Assembly: GCA_020436935.1 (NCBI GenBank)
Contig: JAGQWX010000022.1
Span: forward strand, 16,896-80,895
DNA from: Saprospiraceae bacterium
GTDB taxonomy: Bacteria; Bacteroidota; Bacteroidia; Chitinophagales; Saprospiraceae
Length of the DNA: 64,000 nt
Reading direction: 5' to 3'
Shown: positions 1-9,490 of the stretch, piece after piece
How the letters are laid out: the number at the start of each line of letters is the position of its first letter
Position numbering within the stretch: position 1 is the stretch's first letter
Notes under the pieces: generated by a model
The model's input: the letters and a program-made list of their open reading frames with translations, nothing else
Database searches by the model: none
What the model was told of the DNA's origin: nothing
Made by a program: the position numbers and the translations under genes

Positions 1-68
1 GATAAGGTAAATGTCCATATCTGATTGATCAGGATTTCGTTTTCTTGCAGGAAATTCATGATACTCAT
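1..68 (-). CDS. Partial CDS at window edge, N-terminus of unknown protein
   Basis: An ATG at 66-68 on the minus strand opens a frame that runs off the left edge with no stop. It encodes about 22 residues starting MSIMNFLQENEILINQIWTF. The gene downstream of it on the same strand lies outside the window. The hydrophobic stretch at its end could be the start of a membrane protein, but this is too short to classify. The product is not recognised. Confidence 0.45.
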   Translation of the reverse strand, partial: MSIMNFLQENEILINQIWTFTL

Positions 69-169
69 GCTGAATCGTCTTTTAGTGTTTAATTATTTTT
101 AAATATAAAGTAAAAAGGTTCAAAACTTTATTGTGCTTGGTGTCCTAAATCAGTTTTGCATAACTGAAT

Positions 170-853
170 TTATTTTTTCAATGCAGTATTTTTTTCCTCC
201 GCCAATTTTTCATGCGCGGCAGTACCTCCTTTCTCAAAAAAACGGATGATGCTCACAAATTGATGGGTGAGATAATTGGGCATGATCAGGTTCATCATAA
301 AGGAGGGAAATTGTCCTCCCTGATTCTCCCTGTCTATCAGCACCAATTGGCTGGTGCCATCAGCATTGGCTTCAAACAAGTGCCCACCCCACCAATCGAT
401 CCGCTCAAAACCTGTTGGTAGAGGAATGGCGTCATATTGAATCGACCTGAAACTGGTCTGAATCATTTTATCATTGACTTCTCTGGACCACTGTATGTAC
501 AAAAGGTCTCGTTTGGACACAAATGGCACAATGGGGTTGAATTGCTGATAAACAATGTGGGTATTATTATCAATTTGATTTACCACGTATCCACCTGAAT
601 ATTCTGCCGTCCAGTAGTGATGATAATCCACCATTTGATGGGCAAAAACGTGGTGAACCTCGCGGTGATCAGCTGCTACAGAAGGCAGTCTCCATCTGAA
701 AAGATCGTTTTTATCATCCGGAAAAGAACGCTGAAAAATCGGAATGCCCTTCTTCTGTGTTCGCTCCTTCCAACTTTGATCGCTTGTCATCAATTCCAGG
801 TCAAGGTCGAGCCACTTCTCCTTATTTTGTTCCCACTCTTTAAGTGTTATCAT
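170..853 (-). CDS. START-domain (lipid-transfer-like) protein
   Basis: A 227-residue protein without a signal peptide, so probably cytosolic. Its length and the middle of its sequence resemble bacterial START/Bet v1-like proteins, a helix-grip fold that binds a hydrophobic ligand. The telling stretch is the run of aromatic beta strands from about residue 65 to 190, including YSGGYVVNQID, PFVSKRDLLYIQW and FERIDWWGGHLFEA, followed by a long C-terminal helix. It starts about 35 bases downstream of the YfcC-type carrier gene on the same strand, so the two may be cotranscribed. The ligand cannot be told from sequence. Family assignment is by pattern recognition only. Confidence 0.65.
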   Translation of the reverse strand: MITLKEWEQNKEKWLDLDLELMTSDQSWKERTQKKGIPIFQRSFPDDKNDLFRWRLPSVAADHREVHHVFAHQMVDYHHYWTAEYSGGYVVNQIDNNTHIVYQQFNPIVPFVSKRDLLYIQWSREVNDKMIQTSFRSIQYDAIPLPTGFERIDWWGGHLFEANADGTSQLVLIDRENQGGQFPSFMMNLIMPNYLTHQFVSIIRFFEKGGTAAHEKLAEEKNTALKK

Positions 854-887
854 AAATTGATAGTTGGTTTTTCTTGTTGAATGCTGC

Positions 888-2402
888 CTACATATAAATT
901 CCTGTCAATAAAGCTATCACAATAATCACAGTCAAAATCACCAGAAAAGGAGTGATGAATTTAAACCATGTTTTAAGGCTGACATTGACCATGGCCAAAG
1001 AAGGCAATAAAAGCCCGGTCGGTGCCGCAAATGACATAAGTCCCATACCATACATGTACGAATTGACAATCTCTCTTCCGGGTACATTGACCAGTATGGC
1101 CAGTGCCCCGATGATGGGCATGGTCAACACTGCCATACCCGAAGAGGATTGAATAAAAATCGAGAAAACGACATAAAATAAAAGCAAGCCAAGAATAAAA
1201 AATGCTGGTTGTATGCCGCTGACCAGATTGGCTGCATAAAATAAAATGGAATCACTGATCTGCCCCTCATTCAATATTACCGTTACTCCCCTCGCCACTC
1301 CAATGATGAATGCCACCGACAAAAGACTTGCAGCTCCTTTGATGAATTCTTCAATAAATATTTTTTCAGACATCCCTGTGATGACTGCAATCAAAATGCT
1401 TGATGCTAAAAACAAGGCTGACATTTCAGTAGTCCACCAATCCAGAAAAACTACACCTCCTATCATAGCGAGGAAGGTTATCAAATACAGCAATAGCAAA
1501 AGTTTGGTTTTCAAAGTCAGCTTTGGTGTTTCTTCGCCTGCTGATATGTGTGCCTCATAAAGCGGCTTCACTTTTCCGTCAATTTGTAAAACCAACGACG
1601 CACCGGCGTCCTTTTTTACTTTTGAGGCATATCGTAACAGATACCAAACCATAATTCCCGTGGTAATGGCCCAGACAATCAATCGCTCGCCCAGTCCGTC
1701 CATCCAGTTGATCCCAGCAGCATTTGAACCAATGATAACTGAAAAAGGATTGGAAAATGCCGGGATGTTACCAATCATGGTACCTCCAAAAATAACGCCA
1801 AGAGGAATCAGCAAATCATATCCTGCTGCAAGGAAAAGCGGTACTAGAATGGGGTAAAACACAAGGGCTTCTTCTGCCATTCCATAGGAACCGGCCAGAA
1901 ATGAAAACATGGTCGTCAGTATGGCAATGAGCCAGTGTTCACGTCCGGCCATGGTATGTGCGACCCAGGAAATTCCCTTCACCATTGCTCCCGTTTCATT
2001 GAATACAAACATAAAACCACCAATAATCAGAACAAATAGGATGATGTCAATGCTGTCCATGATGCCTTTGATGGGCGCCTGCAATATGTTTATAAAGCTC
2101 TGTGGATTCCTTGGTTTTTCTGTAAAAGAATCCGGGACTGAAACAGGTTTTCTGATTTCTCCTTTGACAAATTTTTCGACTTGAATCAGGATGCCCAGGC
2201 TGTCGAGCGTCTTTTGATGCAAAGGAAGCTTTACAATACCATTGTTGGTGGTCATACTGAATTCATTACCATCAGCAGACAACTTATTGTATTCTCCTGC
2301 CGGGAGCATCCATGTTGCAATGGCCGCCAAAACAATGACAATCATCAGAATTGTAATTGGAGCAGGAAGGGATCGGTTGCTTGACACTTGCTTTTTTATC
2401 AT
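888..2402 (-). CDS. YfcC/ArcD-type multipass carrier
   Basis: A 504-residue polytopic inner-membrane protein with about 12 hydrophobic segments. The first spans roughly residues 16-35 and ends in the motif TWMLPAGEY, which is typical of the YfcC family (C4-dicarboxylate anaerobic carrier superfamily, related to DcuC and AbgT). A soluble insertion follows at about 45-110. Family members move amino acids, peptides or dicarboxylates with a coupling ion; the substrate here is unknown. Gly/Pro-rich re-entrant-like segments (GGTMIGNIPAFSNPFSVIIG; later QSSSGMAVLTMPIIGAL) are where substrate and ion sites lie in related carriers. The START-domain gene follows on the same strand. Confidence 0.8.
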   Translation of the reverse strand: MIKKQVSSNRSLPAPITILMIVIVLAAIATWMLPAGEYNKLSADGNEFSMTTNNGIVKLPLHQKTLDSLGILIQVEKFVKGEIRKPVSVPDSFTEKPRNPQSFINILQAPIKGIMDSIDIILFVLIIGGFMFVFNETGAMVKGISWVAHTMAGREHWLIAILTTMFSFLAGSYGMAEEALVFYPILVPLFLAAGYDLLIPLGVIFGGTMIGNIPAFSNPFSVIIGSNAAGINWMDGLGERLIVWAITTGIMVWYLLRYASKVKKDAGASLVLQIDGKVKPLYEAHISAGEETPKLTLKTKLLLLLYLITFLAMIGGVVFLDWWTTEMSALFLASSILIAVITGMSEKIFIEEFIKGAASLLSVAFIIGVARGVTVILNEGQISDSILFYAANLVSGIQPAFFILGLLLFYVVFSIFIQSSSGMAVLTMPIIGALAILVNVPGREIVNSYMYGMGLMSFAAPTGLLLPSLAMVNVSLKTWFKFITPFLVILTVIIVIALLTGIYM

Positions 2403-2542
2403 TTAGGATACAAAATACACAGAGAGTATGTTTTCATTCATATAAGAATACAAATAAACTGCCACAAAATATTTGACACACCTTTATTGATGCCTTTATG
2501 TGAATGAGCCTGTTCAGCAACGAGCATTTTTAAATCAGTCAT

Positions 2543-3430
2543 TTATTTGTACTTCAGATATTTGACTCCGGAGTATGTTTTTGAAGTCGTAGATAATTTT
2601 GCTTCAACGCTACCATCCATGGCCAACTCGAAGCTTACCTTTGGAAATCCGGTTCCCGAACCTTCAAACATGTTGTTGCCGATATATACCAAGCTTGAAA
2701 CCAGAGCCCCGTTTCTTTTTAATAATAATGCATCATCGCTTTTGATGAACTCAACATAATTGCCCTCTCCAATACTGTATATTCCGGTGAGTTTTTCAAA
2801 AACCTTGTCATCCAATGGTATTTCTTTGTTTAAAATCACATTGAATTCTATCACCTTTTCACCAGATGCAGATTCCTGAATATTCAGAATTCTATTGATG
2901 GCGCCCGGTGCCGAAGCATATCTGTCAGTATCCACATATTTGCCATCCTTAAAATAAATCTGTGTCACCAGATCTTGCTGATTTGGTACAGATATCCTCA
3001 AATGAATGTGGGCAGGTCTCCAGGATTCATCATTGTTGGCGTCAGCTTTGTATGGAACCGGCAATATAGTTTTGAATTCGTACTTGCCTTTTGCATTCGT
3101 TTTCTGGCCGCCGCGATACTTATAGTCATCGGAAGCATTGTCATAATATTCCTCTTCATCGCAATGCCATATTTCTACCAGTGCTCCTTTTATTGGCGTT
3201 GTCCCATTTTCCTCAAAGACTATCCCTTTGAGCACGATAGGTGTGCCGGTGCTGCCAGGAATTCTCAGGTTGCTTTTCATAGGTGCTCCCGGCCTGTAAA
3301 ATGGTCCGAGTATATCTGTTGTGGTTGGCGAATTTCCAACAAATGCCTTACCATCCCAAATCAAACTTCCGAAGGCACTCATGCTCAATGCAGTAAAGGA
3401 AGTATCTTTGATAAAGTCTCTTCTATTCAT
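2543..3430 (-). CDS. Intradiol ring-cleavage dioxygenase-like protein, Tat-exported
   Basis: A 295-residue protein. The N-terminus NRRDFIKDTSFTALSMSAFG is a twin-arginine export signal. The core at about residues 37-190 is the intradiol dioxygenase fold: the four expected Fe(III) ligands are visible as Tyr117, Tyr127 (PVPY), His141 and His143 (RPAHIH). These enzymes open catechol-type aromatic rings with O2. The C-terminal 90 residues form an extra beta-rich domain not found in catechol 1,2-dioxygenase. Secreted members of this superfamily in Bacteroidota have no firmly known substrate, so protocatechuate or catechol activity is only a possibility. It stands alone between the carrier gene and the DUF1624 gene, all on the minus strand. 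Confidence 0.8.
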   Translation of the reverse strand: MNRRDFIKDTSFTALSMSAFGSLIWDGKAFVGNSPTTTDILGPFYRPGAPMKSNLRIPGSTGTPIVLKGIVFEENGTTPIKGALVEIWHCDEEEYYDNASDDYKYRGGQKTNAKGKYEFKTILPVPYKADANNDESWRPAHIHLRISVPNQQDLVTQIYFKDGKYVDTDRYASAPGAINRILNIQESASGEKVIEFNVILNKEIPLDDKVFEKLTGIYSIGEGNYVEFIKSDDALLLKRNGALVSSLVYIGNNMFEGSGTGFPKVSFELAMDGSVEAKLSTTSKTYSGVKYLKYK

Positions 3431-3490
3431 GATTTAATGGTTTTTTATAATGTTATGAATTTGATTCATTTTATGATCATATTTTAAAAC

Positions 3491-4705
3491 TTAGAGATAA
3501 CTCAACCACCATTTTTCTTTGTGAGATTGTTTGTAACTATCAAATTTTTTACAGACCGGATATAATAACAGAATGACCGTTACCCATACCAGATAAACTA
3601 CAGGCAGTGAAAATCCGTAGCCTTGTAATTCATCTACCATGGTTACAAAAGCCTTTAAAATCATAGATTCCCACCCAAAGCCAGTGAGTTCAGCGGCCAA
3701 CAAAGCCAGAATATGAATGAGATACAGGTGCAGTATGTAATAAAAGAACGGTACCCTGCCAAATACACTGATGAATTCAACAAATTTGCCTTTGATCTTT
3801 TCTGTGTTGGCCACGAATAAAAAAGTACCACCGAGGGTCAGCAAGAGATATCGGAGCGACGCAGGATATTTAGAAACATTCAAAAAGGAAAATAGTGTTT
3901 TTGTATTCAATCCGGAATTGACCCATTTTACCGGATCACCATACCCATTGATTAGAGTAAGAATAAAAAACATAGCCAGACTGCCAAGTCCAATGGTATT
4001 GAGCCACTTCTTTCTTCTCGTCTGATCAAATTCCTTGCTGTACAAAGGCCCGAAACAATACCCCAATGCCATGACTGCAACCCAGGGAAAAAATGCATAG
4101 ATCGCACCCACATAATGTACATCGTCTATGTAATGGCTGTTGCGTTGATGGAGGATTGACCAAAAAAAGTTGTCTTTGATATTGATTCCATCCAGTAAAT
4201 TATGGCCAAATATGATCAGCAGGCTTATGGTCAGAATGACTTTTATTGGCAAATGTATCAGTCCTGCCAGTACCAACATACTCACGCCAAGTGACCATAT
4301 GACCATCAAACCTGTTCTGGTAAAATAGGGGTCAAAGTGCCATGCAAACGAAACAATGGTGACTTCTATAAAAATCAACCACAATCCGCGGGTGAATAAA
4401 AACTTTGATAACTCTGACTTGCTTTTTCTTCTTCCTACCAGATAAGCGGATAATCCCGCGAGTAAACTGAATGCCGGAGCGCAGAAATGTGAAATAAATC
4501 TGGTAAAAAACAAGGGAATTGTTGTGGTCTGAATATCTGTCGGATCATTAAAAAATGCATCATAATGAAAATAATCGCGTACATGATCCAAAGCCATAAT
4601 CACCATGACAAGGCCTTTCAGAAAGTCCAAAGAAGAAATTCTTCCCTGGATTTTCTCCTTCACTTCTTCCTTTCTATCGGGCGCAATTGCTGTTTTGTTT
4701 GTCAT
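3491..4705 (-). CDS. DUF1624 multipass membrane protein (acyltransferase-like)
   Basis: A 404-residue protein with about ten transmembrane segments. The N-terminal signature is RISSLDFLKGLVMVIMALDH followed by VRDYFH. This is the hallmark of the DUF1624/heparan-alpha-glucosaminide N-acetyltransferase-like family, whose first helix carries a conserved Asp and His. Family membership suggests acyl transfer across the inner membrane, but the acceptor is unknown. It ends 60 bases before the dioxygenase gene on the same strand. There is nothing unusual in length or composition. Confidence 0.8.
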   Translation of the reverse strand: MTNKTAIAPDRKEEVKEKIQGRISSLDFLKGLVMVIMALDHVRDYFHYDAFFNDPTDIQTTTIPLFFTRFISHFCAPAFSLLAGLSAYLVGRRKSKSELSKFLFTRGLWLIFIEVTIVSFAWHFDPYFTRTGLMVIWSLGVSMLVLAGLIHLPIKVILTISLLIIFGHNLLDGINIKDNFFWSILHQRNSHYIDDVHYVGAIYAFFPWVAVMALGYCFGPLYSKEFDQTRRKKWLNTIGLGSLAMFFILTLINGYGDPVKWVNSGLNTKTLFSFLNVSKYPASLRYLLLTLGGTFLFVANTEKIKGKFVEFISVFGRVPFFYYILHLYLIHILALLAAELTGFGWESMILKAFVTMVDELQGYGFSLPVVYLVWVTVILLLYPVCKKFDSYKQSHKEKWWLSYL

Positions 4706-4744
4706 GATGGAGTTTGCACTGAGGTTATTTTTGTAATAGTGTTT

Positions 4745-4990
4745 TTAAAATTTACAGGATAATCTAATCAGGAGTTTATTTTTTGATCCTGACAGCTCAT
4801 TCATGATAGGATTATAAGCAGATGTGGGGTCAGGGCAGATATTTCCTTTATGATAAGACAGGTGAGCAACCACAAACTGTGAACCATAAATTCCACTATT
4901 GCTTAAAATGGCTTTGTTCGCCCCTCCTTGCTTAATAAAGCACAAGGAACCGGTAAATATGCCATAGATGGAAGCGATTGAATGATCCAT
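4745..4990 (-). CDS. Doubtful small hypothetical ORF
   Basis: An 81-residue ATG-started frame upstream of the DUF1624 gene on the same strand. Codon use resembles genuine genes nearby, and no competing frame exists on the other strand. However, the product (ending SGSKNKLLIRLSCKF) matches no family I know and contains no motif. It could be a real short protein, a gene fragment or chance. Confidence 0.25.
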   Translation of the reverse strand: MDHSIASIYGIFTGSLCFIKQGGANKAILSNSGIYGSQFVVAHLSYHKGNICPDPTSAYNPIMNELSGSKNKLLIRLSCKF

Positions 4991-5373
4991 GCTGATGAAA
5001 TATATTTTGGATGTTTAGAAAGATGATGATTTACCCACCCTGATTCTGTCTTATATATTTATAATTTATTGCCTCAAGTTCATTCTTAAATGCGGCCCCG
5101 TTCTCTGGGAATGGGGCCGCATTTAGGGGTTAATTATTAACCAAATTCGTCGTGTGTGAAAGATTCTTATTGGCTGCAAGTTAAGACCTGATAGAGGGTC
5201 ACGATTAGTCGTTTTCTTTCAGAATTTGGTAATCTCTACTACATCTTAGTAAATTTCTTTCACTTTTGGTAAATATCAATCAGATTGAGATATACCTATT
5301 AAAAGCAAAGGTTTATTGGCGAATGTGAAGGCCCAATATCTTACCTTTGATTGATGTGCAACCGTCTTAGAAT
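4991..5373. other. Intergenic control region before the hybrid kinase gene
   Basis: No gene is visible in this stretch. It holds a GC-rich hairpin and an adjoining palindrome (5088-5142, listed separately). The rest is AT-rich, as expected for regulatory DNA in front of the divergently placed hybrid kinase gene. No convincing TAnnTTTG promoter could be fixed. Confidence 0.5.
5088..5142. repeat. Adjacent perfect inverted repeats
   Basis: AAATGCGGCCCC at 5088-5099 is the exact reverse complement of GGGGCCGCATTT at 5113-5124. The stem extends inward through G-T and A-T pairs, leaving a tiny loop. Three bases further on, GGTTAATTATTAACC at 5128-5142 is a perfect 15-bp dyad. No T-run follows on either strand, so a simple intrinsic terminator is unlikely. 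The first element is far more GC-rich than its surroundings. Position suggests a regulator-binding site or a mobile palindrome. Confidence 0.8.
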
Positions 5374-8300
5374 ATGAGGTTCAACAAATTGCTATTTTTT
5401 GCAATCGGGCTGGTTTTTCACTATAACATTCATGGCCAAATCAAGTATGAAGTCCTATCCAGTTCAAAAGGACTTTCGCAAGGCTATGTCAATGATATCC
5501 TTCAATCATCAGACGGATTTATGTGGTTTGCCACAAAAGATGGTCTCAATCGTTTCGATGGCTATCGGTTTAAAGTCTATACCTATGACAGCTATGACCC
5601 TTATTCCATAAGCAACAACAGCATTACTAAAATCTTTGAAGACAGTCAAAAAAGGCTTTGGATATGCACAGAAAACGGCTTAAATTTTTATGATAAAAAT
5701 AAAGACAGATTCATAAGAATCGTCAATGATCCGAATGATCCAAATAGTCTTTCTGGCAATAAAATAGCAGTAAACCTGCTTGAGCTTTCTGACGGACGCT
5801 TTCTGGTTGGCCCCAGTGAACAATTTGTCAACATTGTCACCATTCCCGAAGGGTTTCCGGAAAATGGCAAAAAACCAATATTTCAGCGTCTAACCAATAA
5901 AGCAGCCTTCAATGTCCAGTACATCTTTAAAGATGGGAAAAACCAGATCTGGTTTGTGACTGACAGAAATCTGCATCTGTTTCATCCGGAAAATTCAAGC
6001 TTCACATGGATTAAAGACGGAGTGGACTTCATGCAGACTTTTTTGGACAATGATGGTCAACTCTGGACCAATGATCTTTATTACAATCTTTTTGAAAATG
6101 GTAATTTGACCCCTCTTTTTGATAAGCCTTTTTATCCAGGCCACGGAACCACATTTTTCCGGGATGGAAATACACTATGGGTAGGAATTACCAACGTTGA
6201 AAAGTTCCAGATTTATGATGTGAGCGCCTGGAAAAAAGGAAAGCCATTGAATGCAGCCAAGGCCATCCGATCGGAATTTGATCACATCACCCCATTAAAA
6301 ATATTTAAAGATAAGTCGGGACAAATCTGGGTTGGTACCAACGGCTATGGCATTCGCAAATATGCCTTTGATGCAGAGAAATTTCATCACTTGCTGGAAG
6401 GCATGAGTGCCAGAGAAATTGTAACCAATTACGATAATGAAATCATTGTCAGGGGTTGGGCAGGACTGAAAAAAATTGACCTCTATGGCAATATTCTTTC
6501 TTCCAATGAATTTGGAAGTTTACACAACCATGAATCTTTGCTTGTTGCCAGAGACAACACCTTTTGGTTGATACAAAGAAGACACATCAATGATTTTAAA
6601 TTTGCTGCTGAAGCTATAGAAAATTATAATCCCCGCACGAAAAAATGGCTTAAATACCCCTTACCATTTGATGAGAATTTTGACTTACAGGGACCCACCA
6701 TTGAAGATTCCAAGGGCAATTTATGGATAGGAGGAACAGGAGGGTCACTGATGGTTTTCCACCCAAATTCCGGTACAAATAAAAAATTAAACATCAATAC
6801 CGATGCCACTAATGCAATGCTGAGCGATGCCATTATTGCTCATATATATGAAGATGGTTTGGGGATTTTCTGGTTTGCAACGTCTACCGGGCTCGCAAAG
6901 ATGATTTACAATGCAGAATCAAATGCACCTCCCGGCATTGTTTGGTATAGCAACAATGCCAACAATAAAAAATCCTTGAATTACAACAATGTGACTTGTA
7001 TTCTGGATGACCCTTTTGACCAAAACATTCTTTGGGTTGCTACCAAGGGTGGCGGGCTGAACAGGATGGATAAATCAACTGGAGAATTTGAACATATTAC
7101 AACCAGAGAAGGGCTTTGCAACAACGTGGTTTATGGGATCCTTTCAGATGAAAATGGCCAAATCTGGGGAAGCACCAACTATGGGATTTTTGTGATTGAT
7201 CCTAAAAAAAGTGGAAGTAATTGGGACATCAAACATTTTACGAGCGCTTCGGGACTACAGGCAGATGAATTCAACACCGGGGCATTTTCCAAATTAAAAA
7301 ACGGATATTTGGCATTCGGAGGGGTGAACGGCCTCAATGTCTTCAATCCCACAGAAATACTGCGCGATACATTTAGCCCCAATATTTATATAACAAAACT
7401 TTCCATCGAGAATCAGGAAGTCACTCCATATGATGAAACCGGACTTTTGGAATCGTCGATTCAAACTGCCAAAAACCTTCGTTTCAGACATGAGCAGGAC
7501 AATTTTACCTTGGAATATGCGGCGTTGGACTTTCGTGCCTCAGACCAAATCAGATACCGTCATCAATTGGTCGGTGTCGATCACCAATGGATCGAAAGTG
7601 GTAACAGAAGGACTGTAAGTTATTCGCATTTGACCCCCGGCACTTATACATTTAAAGTACAGGGTAGCAACAGGCTGGGTATATGGAGCAACAATATTGC
7701 ACAACTTTCCATCACCATAATGCCTCCTTGGTGGAATACGTGGTGGGCATGGCTGGCATACATCTTAATGGCCGGACTTTTGGTCAAATTGTACCTCAAC
7801 TATGTCTTAAAGCAAAATCAAATGGCTACTCAATTGGCATTCGAACAAAAAGAAGCCAGAAGAATCAAGGAACTCGACATGGTCAAAACCCAGCTTTACA
7901 CCAATATCACCCACGAATTCAGAACTCCGCTTACGGTCATACTTGGCATGGCCCAGCAAATCAAAACGGGGACTAAAGAGCACCTCCAAAATGGTGTGGA
8001 TATGATCATCCGCAATGGCAATAACCTGTTAAAATTGGTCAATGAATTGCTGGACTTGTCAAAAATTGAGGCCGGGAAAATGGACATTCAACTTGTAGAG
8101 GGAGATGTCATACAGTTTTTGAGATACATCGTTGAATCATTCAGTTCAATGGCAGAATCTCAGGGCAAGTCCCTGCACTACCTGTCATCTGTGGACACAC
8201 TTTATGCTAAATATGATGGGGAAAAATTAAGACAAATTGTTTACAATTTACTTTCCAACTCTATAAAATTCACACCGTCAAAAGGCAATATTTACATCTC

Positions 8301-9489
8301 AATCAGTGCCGAAGAAGGTCAGAAATCCAATTATAAACATTTGACTGTCAAAGTCAAAGATACAGGGGTGGGAATTCCGGAGCATTTAATTCCGAATATA
8401 TTTGATCGCTTTTATCAAGTCGATCCGGGACTTTCAAGAAAGGCTGAGGGCACCGGCATAGGCCTTGCCCTTTCAAAAGAATTGGTCAACCTCATGCATG
8501 GCGAAATCAGCGTGAAAAGCCCGCCGACCGGAGCCAAGACAGGCACCGAATTTATTTTTAGTCTTCCGCTTGAATTGGCAAATTCATATGAAACTGGAAC
8601 ATCGCGTTCAGATGATGACATTTTTGCTATACCGCCTTTGCAAACCATTGAGTTTGACACCCGTCCGGCAAAAACTGCGTCAGGTGAAATTTCGGAGGCC
8701 GGACTCATTCTTCTTGTGGAAGATAATGTTGATGTGGTTGCCTACACGGCCAGTTTTCTTTCCGACTACCGTCTTGTTGTAGGGAAGGATGGAAAGGAGG
8801 GTTTTGAAATTGCATGTAACACTATACCGGATATCATCATCACCGATGTCATGATGCCCTACATGGATGGATTTGAAATGACGCGCCTGCTGAGACAGGA
8901 AGTGAAAACAAGTCATATACCCATCATCATACTTACTGCAAAAGCCGACTTAGACAGCAAACTTGAAGGATTGAATTATGGCGCTGAGGCATATTTGGAA
9001 AAACCTTTCAACAAAGAAGAGTTGCGCATCCGCATTAAAAAATTATTGGAACAAAGGAAAAATCTCCAAAAAATTTACTCCGGCTACCTTACATCCGACC
9101 TCCTTTTGCCTGTTGCTCAAACACCTCTAATACAATTAGGAAAAGAACCAGAAATTGCCTCCCCGATTGAGAATGAATTTGTACATAAGGTGCGCTTGGA
9201 AATAGAAAAAAACCTCAGTGATGAGCTTTTTTCAGTAGAACACCTGGCTAAAAACCTTTTCATGAGCTATTCTCAATTGCACCGCAAGTTGACCGCTGTG
9301 CTTGGCATCTCCCCCAATCAAATGATCAAAAACCTCAGGATCAAAAAAGCACAGGAATTGTTGTCTTCAACCAATCAAAGCATCACCCAAATTTCTGCAG
9401 CATGCGGCTTCAATGATGTCAGTTATTTTGGAAAAGTTTTCAGGCAGGAATGCGATATGACTCCACAGGATTGGAGGATTAGGAAATAA
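5374..9489 (+). CDS. Hybrid two-component system sensor kinase/regulator (HTCS)
   Basis: A 1371-residue one-protein signalling system. Order: signal peptide (1-21); periplasmic two-component-regulator propeller repeats (about 25-700, with motifs such as GFMWFATKDGLNRFDG); Y_Y_Y domain (about 705-778); transmembrane helix (about 788-812); HisKA with phospho-acceptor His847 in HEFRTP; HATPase with N box NLLSNSIKFTP and G boxes DTGVGIP and GTGIGL; receiver domain with phospho-acceptor Asp1158 (ITDVMMP); AraC-type HTH (about 1270-1371). Such proteins sense oligosaccharides in the periplasm and activate polysaccharide-use genes. No SusC/SusD pair or glycoside hydrolase is nearby, so its target is not evident. 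The palindromes just upstream are candidate control sites. Confidence 0.95.
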   Translation: MRFNKLLFFAIGLVFHYNIHGQIKYEVLSSSKGLSQGYVNDILQSSDGFMWFATKDGLNRFDGYRFKVYTYDSYDPYSISNNSITKIFEDSQKRLWICTENGLNFYDKNKDRFIRIVNDPNDPNSLSGNKIAVNLLELSDGRFLVGPSEQFVNIVTIPEGFPENGKKPIFQRLTNKAAFNVQYIFKDGKNQIWFVTDRNLHLFHPENSSFTWIKDGVDFMQTFLDNDGQLWTNDLYYNLFENGNLTPLFDKPFYPGHGTTFFRDGNTLWVGITNVEKFQIYDVSAWKKGKPLNAAKAIRSEFDHITPLKIFKDKSGQIWVGTNGYGIRKYAFDAEKFHHLLEGMSAREIVTNYDNEIIVRGWAGLKKIDLYGNILSSNEFGSLHNHESLLVARDNTFWLIQRRHINDFKFAAEAIENYNPRTKKWLKYPLPFDENFDLQGPTIEDSKGNLWIGGTGGSLMVFHPNSGTNKKLNINTDATNAMLSDAIIAHIYEDGLGIFWFATSTGLAKMIYNAESNAPPGIVWYSNNANNKKSLNYNNVTCILDDPFDQNILWVATKGGGLNRMDKSTGEFEHITTREGLCNNVVYGILSDENGQIWGSTNYGIFVIDPKKSGSNWDIKHFTSASGLQADEFNTGAFSKLKNGYLAFGGVNGLNVFNPTEILRDTFSPNIYITKLSIENQEVTPYDETGLLESSIQTAKNLRFRHEQDNFTLEYAALDFRASDQIRYRHQLVGVDHQWIESGNRRTVSYSHLTPGTYTFKVQGSNRLGIWSNNIAQLSITIMPPWWNTWWAWLAYILMAGLLVKLYLNYVLKQNQMATQLAFEQKEARRIKELDMVKTQLYTNITHEFRTPLTVILGMAQQIKTGTKEHLQNGVDMIIRNGNNLLKLVNELLDLSKIEAGKMDIQLVEGDVIQFLRYIVESFSSMAESQGKSLHYLSSVDTLYAKYDGEKLRQIVYNLLSNSIKFTPSKGNIYISISAEEGQKSNYKHLTVKVKDTGVGIPEHLIPNIFDRFYQVDPGLSRKAEGTGIGLALSKELVNLMHGEISVKSPPTGAKTGTEFIFSLPLELANSYETGTSRSDDDIFAIPPLQTIEFDTRPAKTASGEISEAGLILLVEDNVDVVAYTASFLSDYRLVVGKDGKEGFEIACNTIPDIIITDVMMPYMDGFEMTRLLRQEVKTSHIPIIILTAKADLDSKLEGLNYGAEAYLEKPFNKEELRIRIKKLLEQRKNLQKIYSGYLTSDLLLPVAQTPLIQLGKEPEIASPIENEFVHKVRLEIEKNLSDELFSVEHLAKNLFMSYSQLHRKLTAVLGISPNQMIKNLRIKKAQELLSSTNQSITQISAACGFNDVSYFGKVFRQECDMTPQDWRIRK

Positions 9490-9490
9490 T

